Source: Pedobacter sp. UBA4863 (GTDB lineage: Bacteria; Bacteroidota; Bacteroidia; Sphingobacteriales; Sphingobacteriaceae). From it: a DNA stretch of 36,212 nucleotides. Positions 13,990 to 21,926 of this stretch are shown piece after piece. The stretch's first letter is position 1. Every line of letters starts with the position of its first letter. The notes under the pieces are model-generated. The model was not told the DNA's origin and did not search any database. It saw only the letters and a list, made by a program, of their open reading frames with translations. The position numbers and the translations under genes were made by a program. The DNA lies in assembly GCF_002399615.1 (NCBI RefSeq), contig NZ_DHDZ01000038.1:4043-40254 (forward strand). The letters are read 5' to 3'.

Positions 13990-15050
13990 TGCACCAAAAA
14001 AAACAGCCTATTAGTCTAATTACTTTACTTTTAATGGCATTAGCCATTTTCACTTTTGGCTTCTTCCCAGAAGCTGTAGAGCGTTATTATAGCCAACAAC
14101 TTTATCCTATTATTTCATTAGCGCAACGCTGTATATCTTCGTTTTTTCCTTTTGCCATAGGCGATTTTTTGTATGCACTACTGATTATTTATATGCTTAA
14201 AACCATTGTAATTTTTATTAGCAGACAAAAAAAGACGAAAAAAGATTATACCGCTTTCGGTTTTAAATGTGTTAACTTTCTGCTCATTACCTACATTTCA
14301 TTTAAACTACTTTGGGGGCTAAACTACGCTAGGCCTAGAATTAACGAGCAGTTGCAAATTAGCGACAAGCCTTACCAAAAAGAGCAGCTTTTAAAGTTGA
14401 ACGGTTTCATTTTGCAAAAACTAAACGCTTTGGATAAAGCGGTGGATAGTAATTTTAACTACACACCAAAAGAGCTTGAAGATATTGCAGCTACAGCTTA
14501 TAATCAATTGGCGCAAACACAACCATTTTTTAGCTATAAATACAGTACCGTTAAACCTGTAACGAGTTCTTGGTTAGTGAGCAAAACGGGAATTGAAGGT
14601 TATTATAACCCACTTTCGGGCGAGGCTAACATTAACCAGCGTTTACCTAATTTTGTTTTGCCTTTTGTTACCTGCCACGAAATTGCGCATCAGCTAGGTG
14701 TTGCCAAAGAAGACGAGGCTAATTTGATAGGTTATTTAACGGCCATACACAGCAATAACGTTCAATTTCAATACTCGGCCTATTACAATATGTTGAGATA
14801 TGTGCTGTTTGAAATTAGGATGAAATATCCTGAAGATTACAATGATATCATCGCTAAAATACCTAATTCGATCTTACAAAAATTTAAAATAGAAAAAGAG
14901 TTTTGGGCAAAATACAATGGTGCCATGTCGGTTTATATGGGCAAAACCTTCGATAAGATATTAAAACTTAACAATCAGCAAAAGGGTATCAAAAGCTATC
15001 AAGATATCGTGTTGTGGTTGGTGAATTATCATAAGTTGGAAGTCAATTGA
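13989..15050 (+). CDS. DUF3810 membrane zinc metallopeptidase
   Basis: A 353-residue protein with three N-terminal membrane helices (about 10-25, 57-78, 93-110) and a large soluble domain. CHEIAHQLGVAKEDEAN has HExxH at 230-234 with acidic residues at 241-243, matching DUF3810 proteins, which are predicted membrane-bound zinc peptidases of Bacteroidetes. GYYNPLSGEANIN upstream of the zinc motif is typical of the family. Substrate unknown. The start overlaps the yoeB stop by one base. Transcription is likely to depend on the toxin-antitoxin promoters and on pyrC read-through. Confidence 0.85.
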   Translation: MHQKKQPISLITLLLMALAIFTFGFFPEAVERYYSQQLYPIISLAQRCISSFFPFAIGDFLYALLIIYMLKTIVIFISRQKKTKKDYTAFGFKCVNFLLITYISFKLLWGLNYARPRINEQLQISDKPYQKEQLLKLNGFILQKLNALDKAVDSNFNYTPKELEDIAATAYNQLAQTQPFFSYKYSTVKPVTSSWLVSKTGIEGYYNPLSGEANINQRLPNFVLPFVTCHEIAHQLGVAKEDEANLIGYLTAIHSNNVQFQYSAYYNMLRYVLFEIRMKYPEDYNDIIAKIPNSILQKFKIEKEFWAKYNGAMSVYMGKTFDKILKLNNQQKGIKSYQDIVLWLVNYHKLEVN

Positions 15051-15052
15051 CA

Positions 15053-15112
15053 GATGCCGGAAGATTAGACACCTCAACTTCGGATTTTCGGACTAAACAC
15101 ATCGGACTTACC
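15053..15112. repeat. Second block of AAGTCCGA-type repeats
   Basis: Between DUF3810 and miaE, which converge, the spacer reads as degenerate copies of the unit seen at 11956-12072: ACTTCGGATTTTCGGAC and CATCGGACTTACC. The repeat runs into the last codon and stop of miaE. Confidence 0.4.
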
Positions 15113-15689
15113 CATGTATCGCTTCCTTAGTTCCGTAACTTTGAATTAAATTACCTTCAAACTCCAACCATTCTTTCCAGCGTTTGTCCACATCTACATC
15201 AATGGTATATTTACGGGCGAAGTTGAGAAAAGTAGTATAATGTGTAGCTTCAGAAACCATCAGCTCGTGATAGAATTTTGCCAATTCTTCGTCTTTAATA
15301 TTTTGCGACAGCACTCTAAAACGTTCACAACTGCGAGCTTCAATCATTGCAGCAAACAACAGCCTGTCTATAAATGCCTGGTTTCTACTGCCATCTTTTT
15401 TGCTAAACTTTACCAACTGCCCTACATAATCGTCTTTACGTTCGCGGCCTAAAGTATAACCACGCTCTTTGATGATGTTGATAACCATTTGAAAATGCTC
15501 CAATTCTTCTAAAGCAATAGCCGTTAATTCATCTACCAAATCTTGATGCTCGGAATTTTGTGTAATTAATGTAATGGCATTACTAGCCGCTTTTTGCTCG
15601 CACCAAGCATGGTCAGTTAAAATTTCTTCAAGGTTTCCTTCGGCAATGTTGGCCCAACGTGGATCGGTTAATAATTTAAGTCCTAGCAT
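15108..15689 (-). CDS. miaE: tRNA 2-methylthio-N6-isopentenyladenosine-37 hydroxylase MiaE
   Basis: A 193-residue ferritin-like di-iron monooxygenase that hydroxylates the isopentenyl group of ms2i6A37 in tRNA. Signature pieces are LTDHAWCEQKAASNAI, ALEELEHFQMV (ExxH), IEARSCERFRVL, and ELMVSEATHYTTFL (ExxH), supplying the Glu and His ligands of the di-iron centre. Length matches the shorter bacterial MiaE form. The ATG at 15689 is well placed behind a -7 box. MiaE depends on MiaA and MiaB, which are not in the window. Confidence 0.93.
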   Translation of the reverse strand: MLGLKLLTDPRWANIAEGNLEEILTDHAWCEQKAASNAITLITQNSEHQDLVDELTAIALEELEHFQMVINIIKERGYTLGRERKDDYVGQLVKFSKKDGSRNQAFIDRLLFAAMIEARSCERFRVLSQNIKDEELAKFYHELMVSEATHYTTFLNFARKYTIDVDVDKRWKEWLEFEGNLIQSYGTKEAIHG

Positions 15690-15694
15690 AACGG

Positions 15695-15702
15695 CAAAAT
15701 TA
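15695..15702 (-). promoter_or_regulatory. Predicted -7 box for miaE
   Basis: On the minus strand TAATTTTG matches TAnnTTTG and ends 5 nt before the miaE ATG, so the transcript may be nearly leaderless. Confidence 0.5.
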
Positions 15703-15749
15703 ATAAAATAGCCCTATATATACCGCTTATTTTAGCAAATACAGCATAT

Positions 15750-15783
15750 AAAAAAGCCCGATAGATAACCGAATCTACCGAGC
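15750..15783 (-). terminator. Rho-independent terminator for the lmo0937-type gene
   Basis: On the minus strand an 11-bp stem GCTCGGTAGAT/ATCTATCGGGC (two G-U pairs) with a 6-nt loop is followed by a T-run (15750-15755 in plus coordinates read as A). It lies 32 nt after the stop of the 50-aa gene and upstream of miaE. Confidence 0.85.
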
Positions 15784-15814
15784 CTCATTATTAACTAAAA
15801 CAAACCTTACTTAA

Positions 15815-15967
15815 CTATGCAGCACCTCTTATTACTTTTAATAAAATAGCTACTATAGCTATTACCAATAAAACGTGAATGATACCGCCCGTGTAATAGC
15901 CGCCTAAAAAACTAATTGCCCAAATGATTACCAATATCACTGCAATTACATATAGTAAATTTCCCAT
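15815..15967 (-). CDS. lmo0937-type 50-aa membrane protein
   Basis: A 50-residue membrane peptide beginning MGNLLYVIAVILVIIWAISF and ending LLKVIRGAA. It has two hydrophobic helices joined by LGGYYTGGIIH, the pattern of the small lmo0937 family found widely in Bacteroidetes and Firmicutes. The function is unknown; members often accompany stress-response genes. It sits alone between an inverted-repeat leader (15976-16062) and a clear terminator, so it is a complete monocistronic unit. Confidence 0.88.
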   Translation of the reverse strand: MGNLLYVIAVILVIIWAISFLGGYYTGGIIHVLLVIAIVAILLKVIRGAA

Positions 15968-15975
15968 AATCTTGA

Positions 15976-16062
15976 TGTTTAAGTAATTAAAATTGTTAAT
16001 TGATTTGATTATTACTTAAACACGTTGCTTTTGAAATTGTTCTGGCTTTTTTTAAGCAACGT
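15976..16062 (-). promoter_or_regulatory. Two tandem inverted repeats upstream of the lmo0937-type gene
   Basis: TGTTTAAGTAAT (15976-15987) and its perfect 12-bp complement (16011-16022) enclose 23 nt. Directly next to it ACGTTGCTT (16022-16030) pairs with AAGCAACGT (16054-16062), again with a 23-nt spacer. The two structures share base 16022. They lie within the leader or promoter of the small membrane protein (start 15967) and may be an operator or structured 5' leader. Confidence 0.5.
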
Positions 16063-16158
16063 TAAAAAACCATAAATACATTCTATTTTAGGGGTTATTA
16101 CGACGATTTATACAGAAGTAAATTTACAATGACTAGCTCTTAGCCGTAAGAAACCAAA

Positions 16159-16893
16159 TTAGATGCCTAACGCGGCTTTAAGTTTTACATAGCCAGTTTT
16201 ACTTACCGGCAACCAAATACCGGTTTTTAGCAATACGATGTAGTTTTCTTTTTCTTTAAGTTCTATTTTGGTTACTTGTGCCAAATTAATGATATATGAA
16301 CGATGGATGCGGATGAACTGCGAACTATCTAAGGTTTGTTCAAAAAAGCTCATGGTTTTGTTTTTTTGGAAATTACCTTCGGTAGTGTTCAATTTTACAT
16401 AATCATCATCGGCTTCTAAGTAGTGGATAGCATCTACAGGGATAATTTTAATTACACCTGCATTTTTTACCACTACCCTATTGTTCTGCGCTGGCGATAG
16501 TGATGCAGTTGCTAAGAGTTCTTGGCTATCATCGCCTTTGGCTAATTTTGATGGTAGCTTTTGCATGGCTTGTTCAAAACGAGTTTGTTCAATGGGTTTC
16601 AGCAAATAATCTACGGCATTTACCTCGAAAGCTTTAATGGCATATTCATCAAAAGCAGTGGTAAAAATTACTGCGGGTCTGTTTTCTACCAATTCAAGCA
16701 TCTCAAAGCCACTAATTTTAGGCATTTGGATATCCAAAAAAATCAAATCGGGCTGGTGCTGCCCTATTGCTTTTAAACCTTCAAAACCATCGTTGCATTC
16801 GGCCACCACCTCAATGTTAGGAAAAGCCTTTAGATAGTGCTTTACAATATCTCTAGCAAGGGCTTCATCGTCAATGAGTATGGCTTTTATCAT
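16159..16893 (-). CDS. LytTR-family response regulator
   Basis: A 244-residue LytR/AlgR-type regulator. The receiver domain opens MIKAILIDDEALAR and has phospho-accepting Asp54 in IFLDIQMP and a KPI switch near 100. The C-terminal LytTR DNA-binding domain (about 140-244) includes VVVKNAGVIKIIPVDAIHYLEADDDYV and FIRIHRSYIINL. ATG 16893 is chosen as it gives the standard receiver start; the longer frame (to 17010) is the overlap with the kinase gene. The start overlaps the kinase stop by 23 nt, so the two are a coupled two-component pair. Direct-repeat DNA sites are expected for LytTR proteins. Confidence 0.92.
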   Translation of the reverse strand: MIKAILIDDEALARDIVKHYLKAFPNIEVVAECNDGFEGLKAIGQHQPDLIFLDIQMPKISGFEMLELVENRPAVIFTTAFDEYAIKAFEVNAVDYLLKPIEQTRFEQAMQKLPSKLAKGDDSQELLATASLSPAQNNRVVVKNAGVIKIIPVDAIHYLEADDDYVKLNTTEGNFQKNKTMSFFEQTLDSSQFIRIHRSYIINLAQVTKIELKEKENYIVLLKTGIWLPVSKTGYVKLKAALGI

Positions 16894-17932
16894 CTTTTTG
16901 AGGTATTTTAAGAGTAGTAATATACAAATTATTGTTTTGCGATTGGGCCTGCAATAAATTACTATCGGCAAAAAGCAAATATAACCTGCGCCTAATGGCC
17001 GCCAGCCCAAAACCTGTACCTTTGGCCGCTTTCATTTCCGGATCGTAAGGATTGGTAACGCTAATTGCCAAAGCATTATTTTCAAGCTTTACATCAATGG
17101 CAATAGTAATGGCTGTTGACGTGTTGTACAGACCAAACTTAATGGCATTCTCTACAATAGGCTGCAATAATGTGCCGGGCAGGCATAGTCCTAAAGTTTC
17201 TTCAGAAACGTTAACCTCTACACTTAACCGGTGGCTAAAACGAACTTTTTCTATATCTAAATATAACTGAATATATTCCATTTCGTCGGCCACGCTTACC
17301 CAAATTTCATCATCACGCTTTAGGGTACCTCGTAAAAAAGCAGCCAGTTTAGTAATCATGGTACCTGCTTCTGTTGGATTTACTATAGTTAAAGCATAAA
17401 CAGAATTTAAACTATTGAAAAGAAAATGTGGCTGCAACTGATGGCGAAGCTTATTTAATTCGGCCTCCTTAGCCAAGTTTTGTGTGGCCAGCATTCTAGC
17501 TTGTATTTCCGATTGCTCTTCTAACCTATACCAAAGTATATTGGCCAATGCACACCATGCTAAGCACATAAATGAAACTGCTGCCTTAAAGATATCTGCC
17601 AGATCTAAAAAAGCTAAATAACTGCGCTGATTTGCAAATATATAAGTGAGGCTGTACTTTGCTGCAATTACCACAGTGGCAGAAAGCACTAAAGTTACCA
17701 ATAGTACATATAGCAATTTTTCGTTCTTTGGCTGATAAAACCCAAGCATGTTGCTAATAATGATACAACCTATGGCTAAATATACATTACTTATCACACT
17801 ATCGACAATAGCGATTTGCCACGAAAAGTTAAAGAAAAAATACAAGACCGCCGCACAAGCCAGTTGCCAACATATCAAGATAATGCCAGCAATGGTTTTT
17901 ATCTGCGGTTTTGATAGTGGTGTAGTTGTCAA
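16871..17932 (-). CDS. LytS/YehU-like sensor histidine kinase
   Basis: A 353-residue membrane kinase with four N-terminal helices (about 12-35, 42-62, 72-92 and 110-133) and a short coiled coil. The His_kinase domain has RHQLQPHFLFNSLNS with the phospho-accepting His169. The HATPase has LLQPIVENAIKFGL and GTGFGLAAIRRRL. It is the partner of the LytTR regulator overlapping its end. The start appears to be TTG at 17932, 29 nt after the LiaF-like gene; there is no nearby ATG, so start confidence is moderate. Confidence 0.88.
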   Translation of the reverse strand: MTTTPLSKPQIKTIAGIILICWQLACAAVLYFFFNFSWQIAIVDSVISNVYLAIGCIIISNMLGFYQPKNEKLLYVLLVTLVLSATVVIAAKYSLTYIFANQRSYLAFLDLADIFKAAVSFMCLAWCALANILWYRLEEQSEIQARMLATQNLAKEAELNKLRHQLQPHFLFNSLNSVYALTIVNPTEAGTMITKLAAFLRGTLKRDDEIWVSVADEMEYIQLYLDIEKVRFSHRLSVEVNVSEETLGLCLPGTLLQPIVENAIKFGLYNTSTAITIAIDVKLENNALAISVTNPYDPEMKAAKGTGFGLAAIRRRLYLLFADSNLLQAQSQNNNLYITTLKIPQKDDKSHTH

Positions 17933-17961
17933 AGTGTTTAGTTTTAAGTTTAAAATTCGAA

Positions 17962-18756
17962 TTAATAACTCTTAAACTCTACTCCTCCAAATAATACCAC
18001 TCCTCTTATAATTACCAATTTATTTACCTGCTCTGTTGACGGATAGATTGCTCTTTTATCATCTACGCCACCAAAAATGGCTGTAACTTCCGATTTAATT
18101 TGCCAAGTAGGTGGAACTACAATTTTAACGCCGCCAAATATGGCCGTTACATCTATCACAATTTGCCCTTCAAAGTCCGACTGGGTTAAATTAATGTCTC
18201 CGCCACCAAAAACGGCTGTAACCTCGCCTCCCTTTAGGTTTTTAGAATAAATAACCTGATTACTTCCTCCAAAAACGTTTACCGAATTGATGTAATCGTT
18301 AGCGTTAAAATTTGTATCGTTAGCTGCCGCCGCATCAGCTGGTTGCGCTGTTGCTGGGTTTGCCTGGTCAAATTCGTTATAACGATAACCTTTATCTTTC
18401 CATTTATTTTTCTTACAACTGTGGACACTTTTAGGCTTCACAATAAGATAAAGGCCTAACACCAGTAACATAATAGGAAATACTATGTTAGACATATCAT
18501 ACCCTCTAAAAATTTCTTCCAGCGTAAAATATGCACCAATAAGTACCATTACAAACCAACCACTATTTTTAAAGTTGTTACGTGCACCAACAAAAAGGCC
18601 AATTACAATTAGCCAGTTGCTCCAATTAAATATCCAATGTGGAAGCCCCAAACCAAAATTCTTTAACAACAACAACGCACCGATAGCTACGATGACCAAG
18701 CCGGCCCACACTTTTCCTGAGCGATTAACCATTTCTTTATTTTTTATATTTTCCAT
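17962..18756 (-). CDS. LiaF-like membrane protein with FGG repeats
   Basis: A 264-residue protein: four membrane helices (about 15-32, 43-58, 64-82, 90-108), then a Lys/Cys-rich stretch, an Ala/Pro/Asn linker (about 130-150) and a C-terminal beta-rich domain. That domain repeats a short pattern at least five times: NVFGGS, AVFGGGDI, AIFGGVKI, AIFGGVDD and VLFGGVEF. This matches the cell-wall-active-antibiotics response (LiaF/VraT/YvqF) fold, in which the membrane part tunes a partner kinase. It is the first gene of an operon with the kinase and LytTR regulator, much like LiaFSR but with a LytS/LytR-type pair. Inhibition of the kinase is inferred. Confidence 0.85.
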   Translation of the reverse strand: MENIKNKEMVNRSGKVWAGLVIVAIGALLLLKNFGLGLPHWIFNWSNWLIVIGLFVGARNNFKNSGWFVMVLIGAYFTLEEIFRGYDMSNIVFPIMLLVLGLYLIVKPKSVHSCKKNKWKDKGYRYNEFDQANPATAQPADAAAANDTNFNANDYINSVNVFGGSNQVIYSKNLKGGEVTAVFGGGDINLTQSDFEGQIVIDVTAIFGGVKIVVPPTWQIKSEVTAIFGGVDDKRAIYPSTEQVNKLVIIRGVVLFGGVEFKSY

Positions 18757-18779
18757 TGTGTTATGTTTAATGATATGCC

Positions 18780-18810
18780 CAAAAGTAGATCGACTTTAAA
18801 GGCCACACAA
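18780..18810 (-). promoter_or_regulatory. Promoter for the LiaF-like operon
   Basis: On the minus strand TTG (18810-18808), a 20-nt spacer and TACTTTTG (18787-18780) match the Bacteroidetes -33/-7 pattern. The -7 box is 23 nt before the ATG at 18756. Confidence 0.65.
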
Positions 18811-18837
18811 CACAAAACCGTTATTTACTATCCAATT

Positions 18838-18882
18838 ATCGGTAAAATGCGTTAATTTATCGGTAAAAAATTTCGTTAATTT
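18838..18882. repeat. Two tandem direct repeats between the LiaF-like gene and chaN
   Basis: ATCGGTAAAATGCGTTAATTT (18838-18858, 21 nt) is followed immediately by a second copy, ATCGGTAAAA plus AATTTCGTTAATTT (18859-18882, 24 nt, with a 3-nt insertion). Direct repeats of this spacing are typical LytTR-type or MerR-like operators. They lie upstream of both divergent genes. Confidence 0.6.
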
Positions 18883-18913
18883 GAATTCACAAGGTAAACA
18901 ACAAAACAAATAC

Positions 18914-19786
18914 ATGAAAAAACTAACCTTATTAGCGCTGATTTTATTTCCTCTTTTTGTTAAATCGCAGGAAATTAGCCAACAGTATAAAGTTTACGAT
19001 GTAAAACAACAAAAGACAGTGAGCCTAGATGAAATTGTAGCGGCTATGGCAAACGCTGATGTACTTTTCTTTGGCGAAGAGCATAACGACTCGATTGGAC
19101 ATTACCTCGAAGTTAGCCTATTTAAAAAACTAGCTGTTGCTTACAACAATAAAGTGGGGTTAACTTTAGAAATGTTCCATACCGATGTACAACCGGTAAT
19201 TAACGAGTATTTAGCCGGAATTATTAACGAGAAAAACTTTATTAAAGAAGCAAGGGCCTGGAACAATTACAAAGATTATGAGCCGATGATCGCATTTGCA
19301 AAAAGCCAAGGCATTGCTGTTATTGGTGCAAATGCAGCAGGAAGGTACAGTAATTCGGTAACAAAAAACGGATTGGAAATATTAGCAAAATTACCGGCAA
19401 ATTCTAAACAGTTTTTACCTCCAAATACCGTTGATACTTTAACAGGCAGGTATTACGAAAAGTTTATCGCTTTACTGGGTGGGCATGGTATGGGTGCAAT
19501 GAAAGTTTATCAAACCCAAAATTTTTGGGATGCAACAATGGCTTGGTCTATTGCTAAATTTGCCAAAGAAAACAAAGGAAAGAAGATTTTTCAGGTGAAT
19601 GGGCGTTTTCACAGCGATGAAAAACTAGGCACTTATGCGCAACTTAAAAAATATGCCCCAAAGCTTAAAGCTTTAAATATTGCTGCCTTTGCCGCCGAAG
19701 ATTTCGATAACCCAGATTGGGAACAACATCAACATTTGGGAGATTATGTTATTCTTACCAACCCAAAGGTGAAAAAGAGTTTTTAG
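18914..19786 (+). CDS. ChaN-family haem/iron-related protein
   Basis: A 290-residue secreted protein. The signal peptide starts at ATG 18914 (MKKLTLLALILFPLFVKSQ), and no lipobox Cys is seen near its end. The mature part has the ChaN (haem-binding uptake) family motifs: VLFFGEEHNDSIGH, LTLEMFHTDVQPVI, ARAWNNYKDYEPMI, and LLGGHGMGAM, with HQHLGDY near the end. ChaN of Campylobacter binds haem; here iron or haem binding is inferred. A TonB-dependent receptor lies tail to tail at 19859. The frame could be extended to TTG 18881, but the signal peptide favours 18914. Confidence 0.83.
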   Translation: MKKLTLLALILFPLFVKSQEISQQYKVYDVKQQKTVSLDEIVAAMANADVLFFGEEHNDSIGHYLEVSLFKKLAVAYNNKVGLTLEMFHTDVQPVINEYLAGIINEKNFIKEARAWNNYKDYEPMIAFAKSQGIAVIGANAAGRYSNSVTKNGLEILAKLPANSKQFLPPNTVDTLTGRYYEKFIALLGGHGMGAMKVYQTQNFWDATMAWSIAKFAKENKGKKIFQVNGRFHSDEKLGTYAQLKKYAPKLKALNIAAFAAEDFDNPDWEQHQHLGDYVILTNPKVKKSF

Positions 19787-19858
19787 TGAGTACATTTAAA
19801 AGATGTTAGCAAGTAGGTGTAGCCAAGATTTAAATCAACCAAAAAACCAAGCATCTTG

Positions 19859-21895
19859 CTATTTTACCACAAAACCCAACTTCAACCCAAAATAAAAGCT
19901 ACGGCCAGGAGCCACATTGTAATATCTGCCACCAAAACCGTTCATATCATTACCTAAACTATAAGTTTGGTTAAACAGGTTATCTGCACCCGCATAAAAG
20001 TCAAAAAGTAGGTTGTTTATTTTTTTCGGATAACCCAACTTTAAAGAAAACAATTGAAAACTGTCTGCGAATTGGCTATTGGCATCATTCAAGGCAATTT
20101 TAGCACTGTAGCTGTAGCTTAAAAATACAGATGGGCCATTCTCACACTTAATATCGGCCATTAAAGTATAACGATGTGGGGCAACCCCCGGCATTTTTTT
20201 ACCAGAAAAATCCTGAGCTAATTGCACAAACTCATCGTATTTAAAATCATGATAGGTATAAGATGCTTGTAAGTTTATTAAAAGCGGTCTATTTTTAGGC
20301 AGCAAGTGATAAGCAATACTGGTTTCAATCCCTTGCTGTTTAGTTTTCCCGGCATTGAGGTAATAATTTGCTCCGGCAGCGTCTCTTCTAGTTACTATGG
20401 CATTACTTAACCAGAAATTAAAATAGCTGGCATCAACAAACAAACGCTGGTTAAATAAGTTCCATCTTAAACCCGGTTCTATATTCCATCCGTTTTCGGC
20501 AGCCAAAGCAAGATTATAGCTGTTATTATCTGCAAAAATTTCATTAGTAGCCGGTGGCGAAAAGCCTTTGCTTACATTGGCATAGGTAGAAAAATACGCA
20601 CTGGCTTTATAAAGTACTGCAAAACGTGGCTGTATTTCGCCGTTAAACTTCTTGCGGGCTTCAGTGCTTGGTGTTGCGCTACTGCGAAGAAAATTTAGTT
20701 GTAAACTATTGGTGCTTGCGCCTAATGTAAACAACCACTTATTTAACTGGTAGTTTAACTGTGCAAATCCCATCCATTGCCATAAATCCAATTTATCATC
20801 GGTTAGTTGTGCACCCCTATTTCCTTGTAGGTTCCGAAAAGTACGAGAACTAAAATTTCCACTTTGCAACTCGGCTCCAAAATGAGCAGAGAAGTTGCCT
20901 ATGTTATACATAAAGTTTGTTCTTCCGCCCCAATGCGGCTCCTTTTTTAGTTCGTAATTTTGTATGGCCGGATTTTCGGTTTCATTGTAAAAACCATATA
21001 AACTAGTGGTATTACTTAATTTCGATGAAAATAAATAGCGATGTGTTAAACCTAAGAGCGTAGCTTTCTGATGGATGCTGGCTTTTGCCAAAACCGCACC
21101 TTGGTTTGCTCCTACTGTTGGCCGGGCTTGTTGCGCATTAGCCCTGTACTCGGCCAAAGTTAACGCTCCGGGTGTTTGATAAGCCAAATCGCTGTAAATA
21201 AAATATAAGCTCAACAGCCCTCTGGTAATAGTAGTTAAGTGCGTTTGGTAACTAGCCACCTTTCTATTCATTTGGGTATGTTCGCGATAACCCTCAGAAC
21301 GGGTGTTTTCGTAACTAAGAATATGCTTTGGCAATTGTATTTTCGCATGGTAAGCTAAAGTACCATAGGTCCCCGCATTCAAACCTGCTTCCACATTGGT
21401 GCTACCATTTATACCCAGTGCTTCAAATAGCACTACACCACCAGTACCTGCGCCATACAAGCTACTGCCTGGGCCTTTAATAATTTCTAATGCGCCAACA
21501 TTATAAAAACCCAACATATTTAACATTGTATTGCCTCCTGGAGCCGTAAAAGGAATATTATCGTAGTAAACCTTCACATTGCGCACCCCATAGGGGCTAC
21601 GCACCGAGCTACCTCTAATATTTAAACGATAGCTTCCTAACGAACGTTCTTCCATACTTACCCCAGCAGTTGAATTTACTGCTTGTAATATATTGGTGTT
21701 AGTGTATCGTTGCAACTGTGCCTTACCAATTTTATTTATTGCAGCAGGCGTTACCATTAAGGCACCACTTCCGTAAGCATTAATTACCACACTGTCTAAC
21801 ACTACTTTTGTAATAGTATCTCGGGTTTGTGCCCGAAGGTAACTGGCAGTTAAAAAGCAGCAAATAAAAATGAGTATAGGCGAAGGTTTGCGCAT
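19859..21895 (-). CDS. TonB-dependent receptor
   Basis: A 678-residue outer-membrane receptor. The signal peptide starts at MRKPSPILIFICCFLTASYLRAQ (ATG 21895). The plug domain carries VVLDSVVINAYG, a run with LGSYRLNIRGSSVRSPYGVRN, and LEIIKGPGSSLYGAGTGGVV, and the beta-barrel ends YNVAPGRSFYFGLKLGFVV. No carboxypeptidase-like extension precedes the plug, so it is FecA/BtuB-like rather than SusC-like. Ligand unknown; proximity to ChaN points to iron, haem or a siderophore. An upstream extension of the frame to 22003 overlaps ychJ and is rejected. The ychJ stop lies 31 nt upstream, so the two are likely co-transcribed. Confidence 0.9.
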   Translation of the reverse strand: MRKPSPILIFICCFLTASYLRAQTRDTITKVVLDSVVINAYGSGALMVTPAAINKIGKAQLQRYTNTNILQAVNSTAGVSMEERSLGSYRLNIRGSSVRSPYGVRNVKVYYDNIPFTAPGGNTMLNMLGFYNVGALEIIKGPGSSLYGAGTGGVVLFEALGINGSTNVEAGLNAGTYGTLAYHAKIQLPKHILSYENTRSEGYREHTQMNRKVASYQTHLTTITRGLLSLYFIYSDLAYQTPGALTLAEYRANAQQARPTVGANQGAVLAKASIHQKATLLGLTHRYLFSSKLSNTTSLYGFYNETENPAIQNYELKKEPHWGGRTNFMYNIGNFSAHFGAELQSGNFSSRTFRNLQGNRGAQLTDDKLDLWQWMGFAQLNYQLNKWLFTLGASTNSLQLNFLRSSATPSTEARKKFNGEIQPRFAVLYKASAYFSTYANVSKGFSPPATNEIFADNNSYNLALAAENGWNIEPGLRWNLFNQRLFVDASYFNFWLSNAIVTRRDAAGANYYLNAGKTKQQGIETSIAYHLLPKNRPLLINLQASYTYHDFKYDEFVQLAQDFSGKKMPGVAPHRYTLMADIKCENGPSVFLSYSYSAKIALNDANSQFADSFQLFSLKLGYPKKINNLLFDFYAGADNLFNQTYSLGNDMNGFGGRYYNVAPGRSFYFGLKLGFVVK

Positions 21896-21926
21896 TTGGT
21901 TTATAACAGCGAGTAATTGGCTTTGT

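Noticed and set aside
16894..17010. Upstream extension of the LytTR regulator
   Set aside because: Those residues overlap the kinase gene and precede the standard receiver start MIKAILIDDE.
19806..19858. TAGCAAG/CTTGCTA between chaN and the TonB receptor as a bidirectional terminator
   Set aside because: Only 7 bp with a loop of over 40 nt and no T-run.
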